From the NCBI RefSeq assembly GCF_964204645.1, contig NC_134027.1, positions 1,476,485-1,540,484 on the forward strand: a stretch of 64,000 bases of DNA, in the 5' to 3' direction. This document shows positions 1 to 12,364 of the stretch, in pieces. Source of the stretch: Tubulanus polymorphus (lineage: Eukaryota; Nemertea; Palaeonemertea; Tubulaniformes; Tubulanidae). The first letter of the stretch is position 1. Every line of letters starts with the position of its first letter. Both the position numbers and the translations under genes were made by a program. Below the pieces are notes generated by a model that did no database searches, was not told where the DNA came from, and saw only the letters and a list, made by a program, of their open reading frames with translations.

Positions 1-235
1 ACCTAGGGTTAGGGATTGATTGGCTGCTAGGTTAATGATGTCACAGGCAGAAGCTACATGTCACAGGTGGTCAGGTTACCTAGGGTTAGGGTTTGATTGG
101 CTGCTAGGTTTATGATGTCACAGGCAGAAGCTACATGTCACAGGTGGTCAGGTGACCTAGGGTTAGGGATTGATTGGCTGCTAAGGTTATGATGTCACAG
201 GTTATGGAGAATATGAACAAGACTGGTGACACCTA
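1..235. repeat. Tandem array of a roughly 75-bp CCTAGGGTTAGGG-containing unit
   Basis: About three copies of a unit that joins a CTAGGGTTAGGG block, a GATTGGCTGCTAGG block and a block GATGTCACAGG...CACAGGTGGTCAGG. The array is cut by the left edge. The same unit, in reverse orientation, forms another array near 34.0-34.25 kb, and degenerate pieces lie near 11.66-11.85 kb, so this is a dispersed satellite-like family. It contains TTAGGG but is not a telomere array. Confidence 0.8.
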
Positions 236-1000
236 AATGAACATTGGATCAAAAGGGATTAAATTATGGACGCGAAAACAAAATGAACAATCATTAATAA
301 TAGGTGGAGCTAGGTAAATGACATTTCAACCAGGAGCTGTGAGCTGTAGTTATCAACACTGCTTTCATGCATCAAGTTAAGTCCTATCATTTATTTTTAT
401 GTATCATTATCCTAGAGACATGATACAACCGAAACCACTATCGCTGAATCAATGAATCAGTTTCATAGAAATAACTGACGGAATTTTTAATAAAATGATC
501 TGCTAGCCCCCGGCGGCGGGGCATCAGTCGATATCTATAAATCTATAAACCAGTCCTTCTCAGCCTTCTCTTCTACACTCACATCAATACACAACTAACA
601 ACCAGAAAGACAGTTTCCATGATGGTTTTCAGTCAATTTTCCAATCACTATTTTGTGAATTTTGTCATCCTTGTCAGTTTCTAGGGCCAAAAAAAATAAA
701 CTAACAGGTCATAGACCTAGCTAATCCAATGACAATTCATAGACCTAGTTTAGGCAAAGAACCTCAGTCTAACCTCAGTTAAGGTCACTTATATGTGTCA
801 CTTAACATAATTGAGGATTATGGTTAGGTTAGGTATGTAACAGTTTAAGGGACACCAAAACTGTAGGCGCTGATTATAAATTAATCCTAGTAGTCTATAG
901 ATATTCAAGCCGGCTACCATAGTAGCGTCAATCCATAAATTGAAAAGTGAAATGATTTTCCCCTGCGGCTGGGATAGTAATCTATAATACATAAGCTTAC
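236..1000. other. Gene-less stretch
   Basis: AT-rich sequence with no supported gene on either strand. The only longer open frame (about 800-990, minus) has no family resemblance and no splice context. I see no strong repeat apart from the array to its left. Confidence 0.5.
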
Positions 1001-1086
1001 CTGGATCTAGGTCTGATATGAATATAATCTTTTAGACGGCGCTGGGCTGTACCTGTCGTACTGCACGCGTGTGTTTCTAGAAGCAT
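1001..1086 (-). CDS. Possible short alternative first exon (28 codons, phase-2 donor)
   Basis: On the minus strand an ATG at 1086 opens 28 codons (beginning MLLETHACSTTG) that end at a good donor, CCAG then GTAAGC, after the second base of a codon. An in-frame TAA lies two codons upstream of the ATG. The donor phase is the same as in the other candidate first exons further right, which is the main reason to list it. The peptide is short and resembles nothing I know, so a chance open frame is quite possible. Confidence 0.3.
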
Positions 1087-3875
1087 TACTTAATTATTCT
1101 CAGCGATTGACGACGAAATGATGAAAATATTCCTCACGAAAACTCATTGATTCCTCCAAAAACTGCATGTGAACTCAAATTAATGGCATAGATATATTCG
1201 CATTCTTAAACCGCTGAGCGGCTACAATCTGTTAAATGACACAGTCTCGTCCTGACAATAATCCTTATCAGAGACAAACTATTTTTAGAAATTCAAAGAA
1301 TCCTCGAGTTGTTACTCATAAATCTCTTCTGGAACGCGCTTAAATTGTTTAGCGAGACGAACTAAAAACTTATATCGGCGCTGTGTACGATAACTTTCGA
1401 AATCCTTTTTAGAAAGTTTCGTTTGAATTTCACCGAATTGTTTAATAATTCGAGATGAATCAAACACATTATAACTTTACAATCGACTCGATTCACACAC
1501 AATTAAACTTTACGTATCAGCAAAAATTAATTCCTTTCGAAAATTTCTCGAAATCGTTCGTTATTTATTATTGAAATACGTCGTGGAAAATAATCCGTTT
1601 TGAAAGTCTTTACGCGTCGTTTAGTAATCGGTGAAAATGATCCGTTAAGATGAACACCGTAACGTGGTCGAGATGATTACAAATAATCCGTTTTGAGAAA
1701 AATTAATCCGAGGATTAACGAGAATGAGTTAATTACAACTTCACATCATTTACAACAGCGAGTTGAGAGGATTGAAGCGTTATTCTCAATGAGGACGAGA
1801 GAGAGAGAGAGAGAGAGAGAACAGACAGACACACTGATCTGAACTGCAGTACTCCTGTATACGCTCAGTGGTGGCGGCACTGACTACTGACGACGACCAA
1901 TAACCAGTCAATACACTGTAGCATATATCTAAACGTCATCTATCTCGAGAAAAAAAAAATCTATCGCATCAGATTTACGAAATCACTTCTGCGAAACGAC
2001 CGAGCATTTCTCAGCTAGCTTCTTTAAAACGTTACGCTTGTCGGATATTACTAATTTGACATTTTCTGCACGGGCCTAAATTGATCAAGCGCTATTTTTA
2101 GAAATTCGATAGTATTTCAAGGATTTTAGGAGAGAGAAAAGAATTGAACGCTACATCTAACAGATACAGTGTATATAAATCATCAAACACAGGCCAGTAA
2201 TACCGCCCTTCTCTAAATTCCATTCCAGAGAGGATTTTAAAATCTAATTTTTGTTTAAGTGCCGCAAGGGACTCGCAATTAAAAATCGCAATAACCTTTT
2301 TTTAAAATCGGACACAAATTCTACGAATTTAACTTGAAACGACTAAAAATAGAACAATCAGTATTTGAAATATGATCTATTGTGATGAGAGACTGAAATA
2401 GATGAATGGGGGAAAGATAGGTAGATCATAGATAGGTAGATCATAGGTGTGGCTAGAAATGATCAGTTTAGAATCTATTTCTGCTTTTAACCTTGTTTAA
2501 TCAAATGTCGCCGTTTGATTCAGGCGTAAACAACCTAAAAATCAACCTTTAAAAAGATGCCCACCCTAAATTCAAAGGAAACCTACAACGCTGCTGCGGC
2601 AATAGAGGATTCCACTTATCAGGATCCACTAGGAGGCAATGGTCATTACTTGGTCACGTTCAATTTCTTCCACATTTCAGTTAAAATTGAATAAACTTTC
2701 CACACTAGCGCCACCTAATTGATACTCAATTACTAGTTAGGCAGACTTCACACTAGCGACACCAAGTGGATTCTTAGTTAACTAAACTAACCTTGCAGCC
2801 ACATAGGACCGGTAGGTTATTATTTTTAAATCACAGTATCGAAAAGTTTGCCAATGATTTGTATTGATGCGAATAAAATATGATGTTGGGAGAATCATTT
2901 GTGCAGTGAATTCTCAGAAGAATTTCTCCCCGTCTGTTGACGTGATTCTGATTGAGTAATGATCAGTGTTGTATGAATGCTAGTTAACTCTCTGATTACT
3001 GGTTCTAATCATTTGTCTGGTAATCATTAAAAACAGCACGAAACTAGGTTCTATATAATTACACTTTACTGTGAATCTCTCCCAGGGGTCGCTTGAAGAT
3101 CAGTCTAATCTAAATACCAAATTTGAGACCGTTTTTGGAGTTAGTCTCAGGGTCAACAGGGTCTAAGTTAAATTTTTGGTTTAGTTGCTCATTCATATTT
3201 TTGATAAGTTCTTCATGAAATATTTTAGCGTTTTAAAGTTTTTATTGTTTCACAAAATTCTCAAACTTCAGTTTTAAGCTATGAATTATAATTCTATAAC
3301 AGTTTATGAAGTTGTTGCCAAATCTTTGATCTTTTATCTTCCGTTTTATCTTGAACACTTTGTATAAACTTCGAAAAACTATCATAAATACGAAATCAAT
3401 GTTTACCGGCAAAAGAATTTGGATGCAGTATAAGTGAACTATTCTCACACTACTGACTGACTGACTGTGTTTACTGTTTACTGTAAACTGGGAAAATACC
3501 TGATAAAAACGTCGTGAATGAAGCAAAACATGTTAAAAATGAAAACTGTTGTATTTAGATCTAACAGAGATTCTAAACCGTGATACGAAGCTCTCAGCAT
3601 CAATCCTTGTTTTATGGATACCGCAAAGTTTCTCAGTCAATGGTTTTTCAGGTCTCTCACCACCTACCTATACATTAGACATTAATGGTTTAGAAACGTT
3701 GCGACAAATGGAATTTTATGTTGCCAATTATTCTAATGAAGCTATCTTCCTCCTGACTAAACTATAGCAGGTCCTACAAAAATCTGCAAAAGTCTAGTTG
3801 ACTTCAACTCCTAGATTCCCAGCTAGCACGCAATCTAGTGCGCCCTTGTAACTGTAGAGGGCGCTTCTCTCTTAC
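1087..3875. other. Gene-less stretch between candidate first exons
   Basis: AT-rich, with a GA dinucleotide run near 1797-1820 and short direct repeats near 2410-2450. Stops are frequent in all frames and I found no conserved protein. It may hold promoters or 5' UTRs of the neighbouring alternative first exons, but no site can be named from sequence alone. Confidence 0.45.
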
Positions 3876-4054
3876 CTTTGAACGCTGATTCGAGGTTCGT
3901 CTTGTTTACGTCCTCGTATCCGCGAAGATGATTTCTGTTGTTGATGATGACATCGGAATTTCATAAAATCCGGCGAAACGTAATTACACAAACGAGAACC
4001 AACGGCGTAATACGTTAACGAACGAAGATATATTCTATCCATTAACACGGCCAT
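3876..4054 (-). CDS. Candidate alternative first exon (MAVLMDRIYLRS... isoform)
   Basis: The open frame starts at ATG 4054 on the minus strand and runs about 59 codons (MAVLMDRIYLRSLTYYAV...) to a donor, CAAAG then GTAAGAG, in phase 2. The C-terminal part is basic and polar, with a short glutamine run and Arg/Lys-rich stretches (RIRGRKQDEPR). No domain is recognised, and the frame continues upstream only through a GTG. Its shared donor phase with the exons at 6911, 12126, 15101, 16943 and 25076 suggests all are spliced to one common downstream exon beyond the left edge. The product is not identified. Confidence 0.5.
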
Positions 4055-6910
4055 ATCTGAGTCCGAGACAAAACAATGCACTTCTTTTACCTCAAACCTT
4101 CTATTTTAGCGGCACAGGCTTCAAATTTACAAAAGCCTCTTTTCAATGAATCAAGATCTACATCTCAGCTAGAAATTCAGAAACATCATCCTTCTTCAAA
4201 CAGTCCAATATTTCAACAATAAATCTTCATATATCGTCTTCAAAAGATTCCTCTTATTTCGATATCATAAACTCTCTCCTTATATCCTTGAAAAACTGTT
4301 CTATATCAGCGCAGAAATGTCATCGACAGCCCCGAACCAACGCTCAACATCTCTCAATGATTCCACTGTTTCACATTTCACAAAGCTTCGCGAAAAGATT
4401 ATCAAAAATACATAACGAAACCCTGAAGAGTGTTTAACCGCGCGCAGCACAGAGGTAACCTTGTTGCTTTATCAAAGAGCTTCTCATCATTTCATAACCG
4501 TAGTAACCGCATCCGACATCTCTCTAACATCCTCGCAGCTGATCCTCATCCAGTACTCGGCCTTGATAGCGAAAAAAATCCTCTCGGGCGAAAAAATATC
4601 GGACAACAAGTTGTAGGATTAATGAAAGCGCTAATTGTGCGATTAAGAGTGTAAAGATACCCGCATGTACTGAGACGATGTTAACTCTTAACTACCAATC
4701 TGTTTTACACTCACTCCTCTGATAAATATAACTATCTACTCGATATATACCACCACCGACCCTGTTCTACCACTGCTGCGGCTGCTGTTACTAAACGGTA
4801 TTTCAGAAACTAAATTAATACTTCAGTTTCTGCTCAGTTTATCGGTAGGCAAAAATAACTCGAATATTTGTCGGACATTTTGACTCACTTTTCTCGGAAG
4901 AAGGAAAGATTTCAACAATTTTCATGGTACGAAACCTTGGCCGATTTATTAGTTTAAACCGACTGATTGCAAGACTCCATAGTTTTTCATTAAGTTTGAA
5001 TAAATTGAGTTCAAATTTCTTCATTTCCGACGTCTAAAAATGGTCCTTAACCCGAAGAAATGTATGAAATGAGCTAATACAGATCTATCTTATCACGAGT
5101 CCGGTACAGAACTAGAATCTGATTGAAGTTTAGATGCACTTCCAACTCTCTGTCTCTCGAGGAGGCAAGCGATGCGTAGAAAAATTAATGACAGGATGTT
5201 GCAGATGCAAGTGATAATCAGGATGAGAGATACAGATGTGAAGGTCAATAGGGATGAGAGTGAAGGTCAACAAACCAATTAAACAAGTTATAACAGCATT
5301 GAAAGCTTTGACAAATAATCAACTACTGAAACTGAAGAGGAATCCAGTTCCACCGAATGCAGTTCTTAAGCGAGATATAGTTCTACGGCGGAATCCACTT
5401 CCACTGTGGATTGCAGTTCCACAGGATATAGTTCTACAGCGGAATGCAGTCTGACCATGGATTGCAGTTCCACAGGGGGATATAGTTACACAGCTATCCT
5501 TTACAAAAAATTTAAGTATTGAATCATTGAAAAAATGAAAGCTAATCAGATGTGACTGATGCCAGCTACAGGGACAAGCTTTGCGACCATCAATTCATAG
5601 TGAGTTAATGTGGTTCACACTGTAATAAAACTCTCAACTGATGCGGAGTCACGGTTGACTTCCCAACGGTCGCGGAGACCGTTAAAAATAAACCCTCATC
5701 ATCCAATACAGAGATACAAACATTCTATACTCACGATTCCCAACTTCTTCGGTAATAATTCAATAAAATGTAAATTTTCTTGGCGACCGACACTTTTGTC
5801 TCCATGCCAACAACTGAGATGATTCAAAAATGAATTATCAATGAATTGAACCGTTGCGGAGGCAGGCTGCTGCGGCAAGTGAGGGCGATGAGCGGAGATA
5901 TCAACATCGAAATCACTAGAGTCTTTGTGTTCGAAGCAGAGGAAAGAGTGTGAGAGAGGAGAGTCAGAAAAATGTAAATTAATCATAAAATAACAAGAAA
6001 TTCTTATCAATTAACTGAAGGAGGGGTGAGAGGGGTGCGAGGAGATGTTGAAATGATGCTGTAATTGGTACCGAAATAATTCTTCAATACAAAGAATGGA
6101 AATCATGAGCAATTATACAAAATACAAGAAGCTGATGTCAGTGCTACGAGCTTTCATCATATGAGCTTAGAAGGTTTGACCGTACAACTGTGAACACCAG
6201 GACCCAGTTGCATACTCGAGACTTAACTCCAATTTGGTATTATATTACTAGTCTTGCATTGTTAGATTGTCTATAACTAAGATGGTCTTAGACTAGTCTT
6301 ATACCAAATCTGTAACTGGCCCGAGCAGTACGAGTCTTAGATTTGAATCTAAGTTCATTCTTATTTTGTAGACAATCTAACCAGTCTAGGACTGGTACCT
6401 CTAGCACTAATGACTTCCTATAATAATAAATCTAATGAAAGATTCCGAAATAAAGACCGTTTTTATACGATTATTGAATAATATTTTCTGTAGCCAATAA
6501 CAACGACCGCATCTCGCTTCAATGATAGAAAGTATTATCAGAAATCAATACATCATTAGTAAACTCCACGATGACCTCGACATATCGATACAGTCAGTCA
6601 GTGTGTACTGCATTACACGAAGCACTTATACGCCATCTATCAGCAAACTGCGTCACTAACAAAGTACATCAAGATATCGATAACATTTCCTATAATTCTC
6701 TGAGGCAGAAGTTATTGATATCGATTATCTTAAATTCAGTAACAGGACTCCATGACTCTAGAGTCCTGGGCCCAGTTCCACAGTTGTGAGTTGGTGTTAA
6801 CTCTGAGTTAAAGTTAGTTCATTTTCAATGAGTTAACTCAGAGTTAAATCTTATCTCAGAACTGTGGAACTGGACCCTGTATGATAAACACCTAGATTCA
6901 GGTTTCTTAC
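4055..6910. other. Gene-less stretch with short repeats
   Basis: It contains a degenerate short repeat near 5330-5480 built on GTTCCAC and ATATAGTTCTAC motifs. It also holds a foldback-like element near 6190-6320 with CAGGACCCAGTTGCATAC at one end and TGTAACTGGCCC at the other. No supported exon was found. Confidence 0.45.
6772..6880. mobile_element. Small foldback element (MITE-like)
   Basis: The left end GGCCCAGTTCCACAGTT is mirrored by AACTGTGGAACTGGACC at the right end. The interior is also palindromic, with GTTAACTCTGAGTTAA against TTAACTCAGAGTTAA. Pieces of the same end motif (TGTGGAACTGG) recur all over the window, for example near 29.76, 37.62, 42.88 and 63.15-63.38 kb. This fits a high-copy non-autonomous foldback family. 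Confidence 0.65.
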
Positions 6911-7381
6911 CTGTAAAACTGTGATGTATAAGTTGCATTACGTCCTTGTGTACGACTAATATAGGTATTAAATGTACTACGATAAAATCCCGTTTTACTG
7001 AAACCAGGTTTAACTATGCCTTGTTTAGAGTGGATGGGACTTCTTAAACCGGGTCTGGATGGGTCAGTTCTATGTAGTAGTCCCGGTTTCCTACGAGATA
7101 AACCCTGATTAAACAGTCTCGGTTTTAATGGATGAGTTTTCCCTAGCTCCGGTTTATTCAATCGATTCGATGATCCGAGTTTAAGTAATCCCGGTTCGGA
7201 TCTATTTAACCACGGTTTATAATGTCGTAAAGCTACGTATTTAGTGGTTTTATAAACGGGTTGCGGGATCAGAGTCGGACGGAACACGGTCTGCGACCGG
7301 TACAACGTACCGCGATAAACCGGCACCGGGATCAACGACGCTCGGAACTTTAATCCAGACTCAGCTCCACGTCCGCCGCCC

Positions 7382-7455
<74 letters not shown>

Positions 7456-7704
7456 CGACACGAACAGGTCGTCTTTAGCGTACGCACATTCTGGAAGCGC
7501 CACCGGTTTCGATTTAGTCGAGAAATGAAAACTGCGACGTTCATCCGTCTGTCGGTTAAAATCCAAACATTCGCTAACAACTCGTCGACGCCATTGTTTA
7601 CCTCCTCCTCCTCTTCCTCCTCCTCCTCCTCCTCCTCTTCTTCTTCCTCCTCCGTCGCTGTGCCGTAATTTCACCGCTGACGATGACAGTTTTTCACACG
7701 TCAT
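6911..7704 (-). CDS. Candidate alternative first exon with polyglutamine and Gly/Arg-rich segments
   Basis: The minus-strand ATG at 7704 opens 264 codons ending at TTTACAG then GTAAG, phase 2. In order the peptide shows an N-terminal Gly/Arg-rich segment (residues about 18-40), a run of about 23 glutamines encoded by pure CAG (7384-7452), a second Gly/Arg patch, then a basic region rich in Pro, Tyr and Lys. That last region carries repeated motifs of the form IPxPVYR/K and KPGL/KPGF. No folded domain is evident and it looks intrinsically disordered. It is far larger than the other candidate first exons. It probably encodes the unique N-terminus of one isoform of a gene continuing to the left. 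The gene is not identified. Confidence 0.6.
7384..7452 (-). repeat. Uninterrupted (CAG)23 coding for polyglutamine
   Basis: Twenty-three perfect CTG units on the plus strand, read as CAG on the coding strand, inside the exon at 6911-7704. There are no CAA interruptions. Confidence 0.95.
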
Positions 7705-10700
7705 TTTGTCGAAACGAGGAGGAAATATTGTTTATAACGCGTTTAAATGTACATAGAGATATAGAGACAGACAGACACAGTGCCTGGGATATACATAATC
7801 TAATCTCAAATTCACCGCCGCTAAAAAAAGTTAAACACCGACAACAAATTCACAATCTGCTGCATCAAAAACCAGAGTCGAGAGTCAGGAACTGAGAATC
7901 ACTGTTGACAAATAAAAGTCCTTCCTCAATCTCTCTATGCTATGTATATAATAATGTACCGTACAACAGGCTCTAGTAGGAAAGAGTCTCATTGACCTAT
8001 TTACATTTGTTTATAGCTTTTTATCAAATTTGTTTCCAAATATGGTTTCTGTGTTAAGAGCTTCATATTATGTATGTTGACGTTTTATGCAACTGTCAAA
8101 ACCAGTGATAAGATAGCAGCGCGGCTGTTTAATAGTTGACAAGTTTAAAGAGTACAGTAAAAAATCTATATTAGCTCCAACACTGCAGTTGTTTATTTCC
8201 AAAACGTGTTCGCGCTGTCCAATGGAACTGAACAAATCTGTCCGTGTAAATTCCAAAAAATGTCCTTTTTGAAATGAAAACCGAAATGATCCATTTGTTG
8301 AAACCGGTGAACAATTTGAATTTTTTTTTAGATATTCCCTCATTTTGTAAATGATACAAATAAAGCTGAAATGTTGCTTTCCATTTTCACTGCATTTATA
8401 AACGCATAAAATGTTATAGTTCAGAAATAATGCGTCCTTTCTTTTGAAATATTCCTAAACATGAATGAAACGGCACACGGTGTCAGTCAGTAGTGAGGAG
8501 TGAATGAGAATTCATTCTGTTACTCAGTTTTAGTAACTCGTGAGTGATAAGAAAGAGAGGGTATTATTCCTATTGATTAAGAATGATTCACTGAGTTTCC
8601 TCGCGTGTCCTCGCAGTGACACTCGCAGCACGACACAATAAAGATGATGATAGTTGCAGCAACAGATGTTTATAAAACTGATGAGTCACCGAGTGACATC
8701 GCGAGACAGATTGTTTCTGATCCCGCTGCTGAAAACATCCGCACAAACTTCATTCATCATCGACAGAAATCATTATTCAATTCATACTTCAATCTATCCG
8801 AGCAATCCCTGAGCAATTCCTCATCTACGGAATTTAGCTAGAGGAGGATGCAGCAAATGTTTGTCTGCCTCTCCTCATAGATGCTCAACAAACTGACCCA
8901 ACGGTTATTGTTCCTCCGCTATTGCAAGTAGATTCAATTTTTTCTGAACTTAAATACCCAGAACGAAACCCGACAGTTCTAGTCCAGTTACACAGTTCCC
9001 AAATTGTGTTAATCCTCAAGTGTTAGATAGTAGAAAGCGGCGCAAGCAGCGGTCTATCTGAGTAAAGTTTTATGGATGATTTGAAGATTGTCTGATCTCA
9101 CACACTAGTAGTAACTGCGAGAGTAGAGTAAGAGATTGTGTGAGCAGCTGAGAATGGATTGAATATCTATCAGGTGCAATATTGAGTAATAGTGTAAAAC
9201 AATACCAGCTCTTTTGGGTTTCATAGGCTGCGTCTGAAATTCTACGATTCATTTTCAAAAGTTTTGAAAATGGCTCGTAGAATTAAGAAGTTTCCAGTTT
9301 CTAGGCGCCATTTTGTGGTCTCTCGAGGTCCCCATTGTTGCGATGATTTGCGCTCATTTTCAAAACATAAGTTTAGATTGAATATCATATAGTTCTGCAG
9401 CCCCTTGCTCGACGAAATCAATTTATACACCATTTTAAAGGAAATGAAATGCAGATATTTGCTGGCGATTCTTGGAACTTTTGTACGCAACAATTGATAA
9501 CAGTGACGATGTGAAACCAAGGACCGCATATCTTAACCGCCCGTAAAAGAAACCACAATATCTATTAATTTTGAAATATCTAAGTATCTCTTGAAGCTAT
9601 ATTTCCAATTCTTTATTAGCACGGAATGTCACTCTTAGCGTATATGATGATATAGTGGGTTCTCCTTCAAATTAAGTTCTACTTTCTAATTCAAAAACTA
9701 ATCTTCATCTCTATGGTTTAAGCCGTAGACATGCGGGCCGTCACGTAGAAACCTTTAAAACCGTATCGTCACTGAGTGAAGAGATCGAGTAAAGACACTG
9801 CCGTATGTGGAGTGCTACATTTTAATGCACTTAAATCTAGATAGTTAAACCGGACGTTGCGTCTCAAGTCTAGACCCTGAGACTAGTATTTAGTTGTTTA
9901 AGAGCTAAGCCTTGACATGCCCTGAATGATGATGTCATCGGGTTTGAATACCTGATGAGGTAGAATGATACATCGGGTTCCAATGCTGTCTGGTGAAGAT
10001 GAACCCAGACACTTAATATATAGCAACATCATTACACACATAATCTTATCACATCTAACAAAAACAGACAATGAAAATAAAACATCATATTAAATATAAG
10101 AAGCACCAACAAAAGTTACATCCAGCCATTTCAGTAAGATAGATACAAAAAAGACGGAATCCATAATTAAAAAGCCATTTTCTAACAGGAGATAAAATAT
10201 AAAATACCTGTTATTAGTGACAGTAAATCTGACCATTATTCTAAAGATTAGAGTGGCGTGATAGAGATAGTAGTCATCGCGCTGATAGTCACCGGTGTCG
10301 CGAGTAGCTGCTGCTGCCGGTACCCAGACACCAGAGACTGCTGCTGCTGCTGCTGCTGCTGCCTGCTTCACATATAATAAATACACACATTGATTGCTAC
10401 TAGACACTTACGTCAGAATATAAATCAGTCTCGATGTTAATGAGAAATAACAACACAGACCACACAGGACACCTCATACAAGACTGACTGACCACTGAGT
10501 GACCATTACCTCACCGGCCTCACCGACCTCACCGACCCCTGATGAATTCAAAAATCATTTGAAGCTTGTCATCACTGGATTAACATATTCTATAGTTTGA
10601 GTTCCCAGCACTGGTCTAGGTGTCATACTTTGCTAAGCCATAGTCTATTATCAACTGCAGAACTGGGCTCAAATTCTAATAAAGGAAATGAACATTTTGC

Positions 10701-12125
10701 TTCCTCTTCTTCTCGATGATTAACATTGTATTTTTTTGTAAAAAAATCAACTTCAAAAGTCAGAGAATTCAGAAAGGTCATTTCTTAAGCATGAAACTGA
10801 AAGGAAACATTTCCTATGTTGATGGTTCAGTAACTTTACCAAATCTATATAAGTTTATAAGAGTAAGAGTCCTACTGCTGACAGACTGCAGACCAAAGCT
10901 CTGATCGATGAAGCAAATAAATAGCTGCTTACATTACGGTATATTAAAACAAGCCTCAATCAAAATACTACACGCGTATATTATGGTTATATGATGAAAA
11001 GGTGATTAAATTCTTAGAAAACGTTGTAGTAAGATTCCGCGCAAATATGACGACGAGCATTCCGAGAATCCTCATCAAACATTGGCTTGTTTTGAATGTT
11101 AGTTGATCTGTCTGCTAGTAGATGGCAGCACTGACTAGCAGATGTCGGGATTGATCTGTAATGAGTTCCGTGATAGCTGCTTATCAAATCTTTATACGAG
11201 CAAATGATCTGAATAAATCATTTGACCTAAATAAATCATTTGACAGGTAACCTTAAATCAATCTTGAACAGGACAGGAGAAATTTAACAGAAATGATATT
11301 TCCCTGACCCTTGAACAAAAATTCCCTGATTAAGTTATGAGATATCCTCACTGGGAACTATTTCTTCAGAGGAAGTTTTTATGCCACACATCACCAGCAA
11401 GAACAACTAGACACCAAAAATTCAAATTCTTTGATTTTCTAGGAAAAATATTCAGAATTCCTTGATAAATTTTGACTTGAAGGAACCCTGGGATAAGAGT
11501 AGGTGAATGGTTTTAGTGCAACAAGGGACTAATGTAAAAAGAGGGTCCAGAATCCAGAACCCTGCTCTTTAGGAGATACAACTAATGCAAGAAAAAATTT
11601 CATGCAATCCCCTGAGCTTCAACCCCTTTATAGTCCTGACCTGACATAGGCCCTCCTATGAGCTAGTGTAAAAGCAATCTGGATTGGTCAGTCAGCTCTA
11701 GTCTCTGATTGGTCAACATGAAGTGGTCTGCTAACCCTAGGGTTATTGTGATTGGCTTATCCTAGGTATCCACAGTGACCTAGTAGTCTGCTAGGGTTAC
11801 TGTGATTGGCTGACCCTAGTAGCTTGTCACTGATTGGTGAGTGACTGAATATTGAGCTCTTAAGACACAATACTTCAAACAGCCAGTTGTAAAGAGCTAA
11901 TTGAGGGCCCCATTCAACATTCAAACAGTTCATGTGGGCTGCTATTCTAAATGTATTCAACTTATGAATACTTTATATATGCTGATATGTATTCTAAATT
12001 CTATATATGTGAAGTTATTTCACTTCTAATTGAATAAAATCTTTAAATCGAAATGTGATTGGACTTAATCACTGTTACTGGTCCCAGTAGATGAAACCGA
12101 CCCTGGCAAGCTATTCTTCACTTAC
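7705..12125. other. Gene-less stretch
   Basis: No supported exon. It holds a short CTG/CAG run near 10335-10363, a degenerate piece of the GGTTAGG satellite family near 11.66-11.85 kb, and AT-rich sequence elsewhere. A strong-looking minus-strand donor (CTGAC then GTAAGT, near 10408-10414) has no ATG in a matching frame. It could end a non-coding 5' exon. Confidence 0.45.
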
Positions 12126-12364
12126 TCTTTGAAAGATGCTCTCGCGATAATAATCTCTTCTACCGATGATCTATCATCATCATCATCATCATCATCTTCA
12201 TCGCTTGTATCCTCATCGTCCTCGTCATCGCAAACGTCCGGTCCGCCGTGGGCAGTAGAAACGCCCGGAGTCGGTACGTGGAGCACGGTACCTCGCGAGG
12301 CTACGCGCCCGCGGGCTAACGGACAAATCACCCGGCGAACACTCGAATATAAACAACTCCACAT
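12126..12364 (-). CDS. Candidate alternative first exon with poly-aspartate tail
   Basis: ATG 12364 on the minus strand opens 79 codons (MWSCLYSSVRRVICPLAR...) ending at TTTCAAAGA then GTAAGTG, phase 2. An in-frame stop lies upstream with no intervening ATG. The N-terminal third is basic with several cysteines. The C-terminal half is strongly acidic, with an Asp/Glu-rich stretch that includes eight consecutive Asp encoded by a GAT repeat. It is locally GC-rich (about 12230-12320) against AT-rich flanks, as a promoter-proximal exon might be. No known domain; same phase as the other candidate first exons. Confidence 0.55.

Noticed and set aside
10090-10407. Ala-rich minus-strand open frame that ends in a phase-2 GTATTT donor
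   Set aside because: Its first codon is GTG at 10407, preceded by an in-frame stop. The only ATG is ten codons before the donor. The Ala run is simply a CTG repeat.
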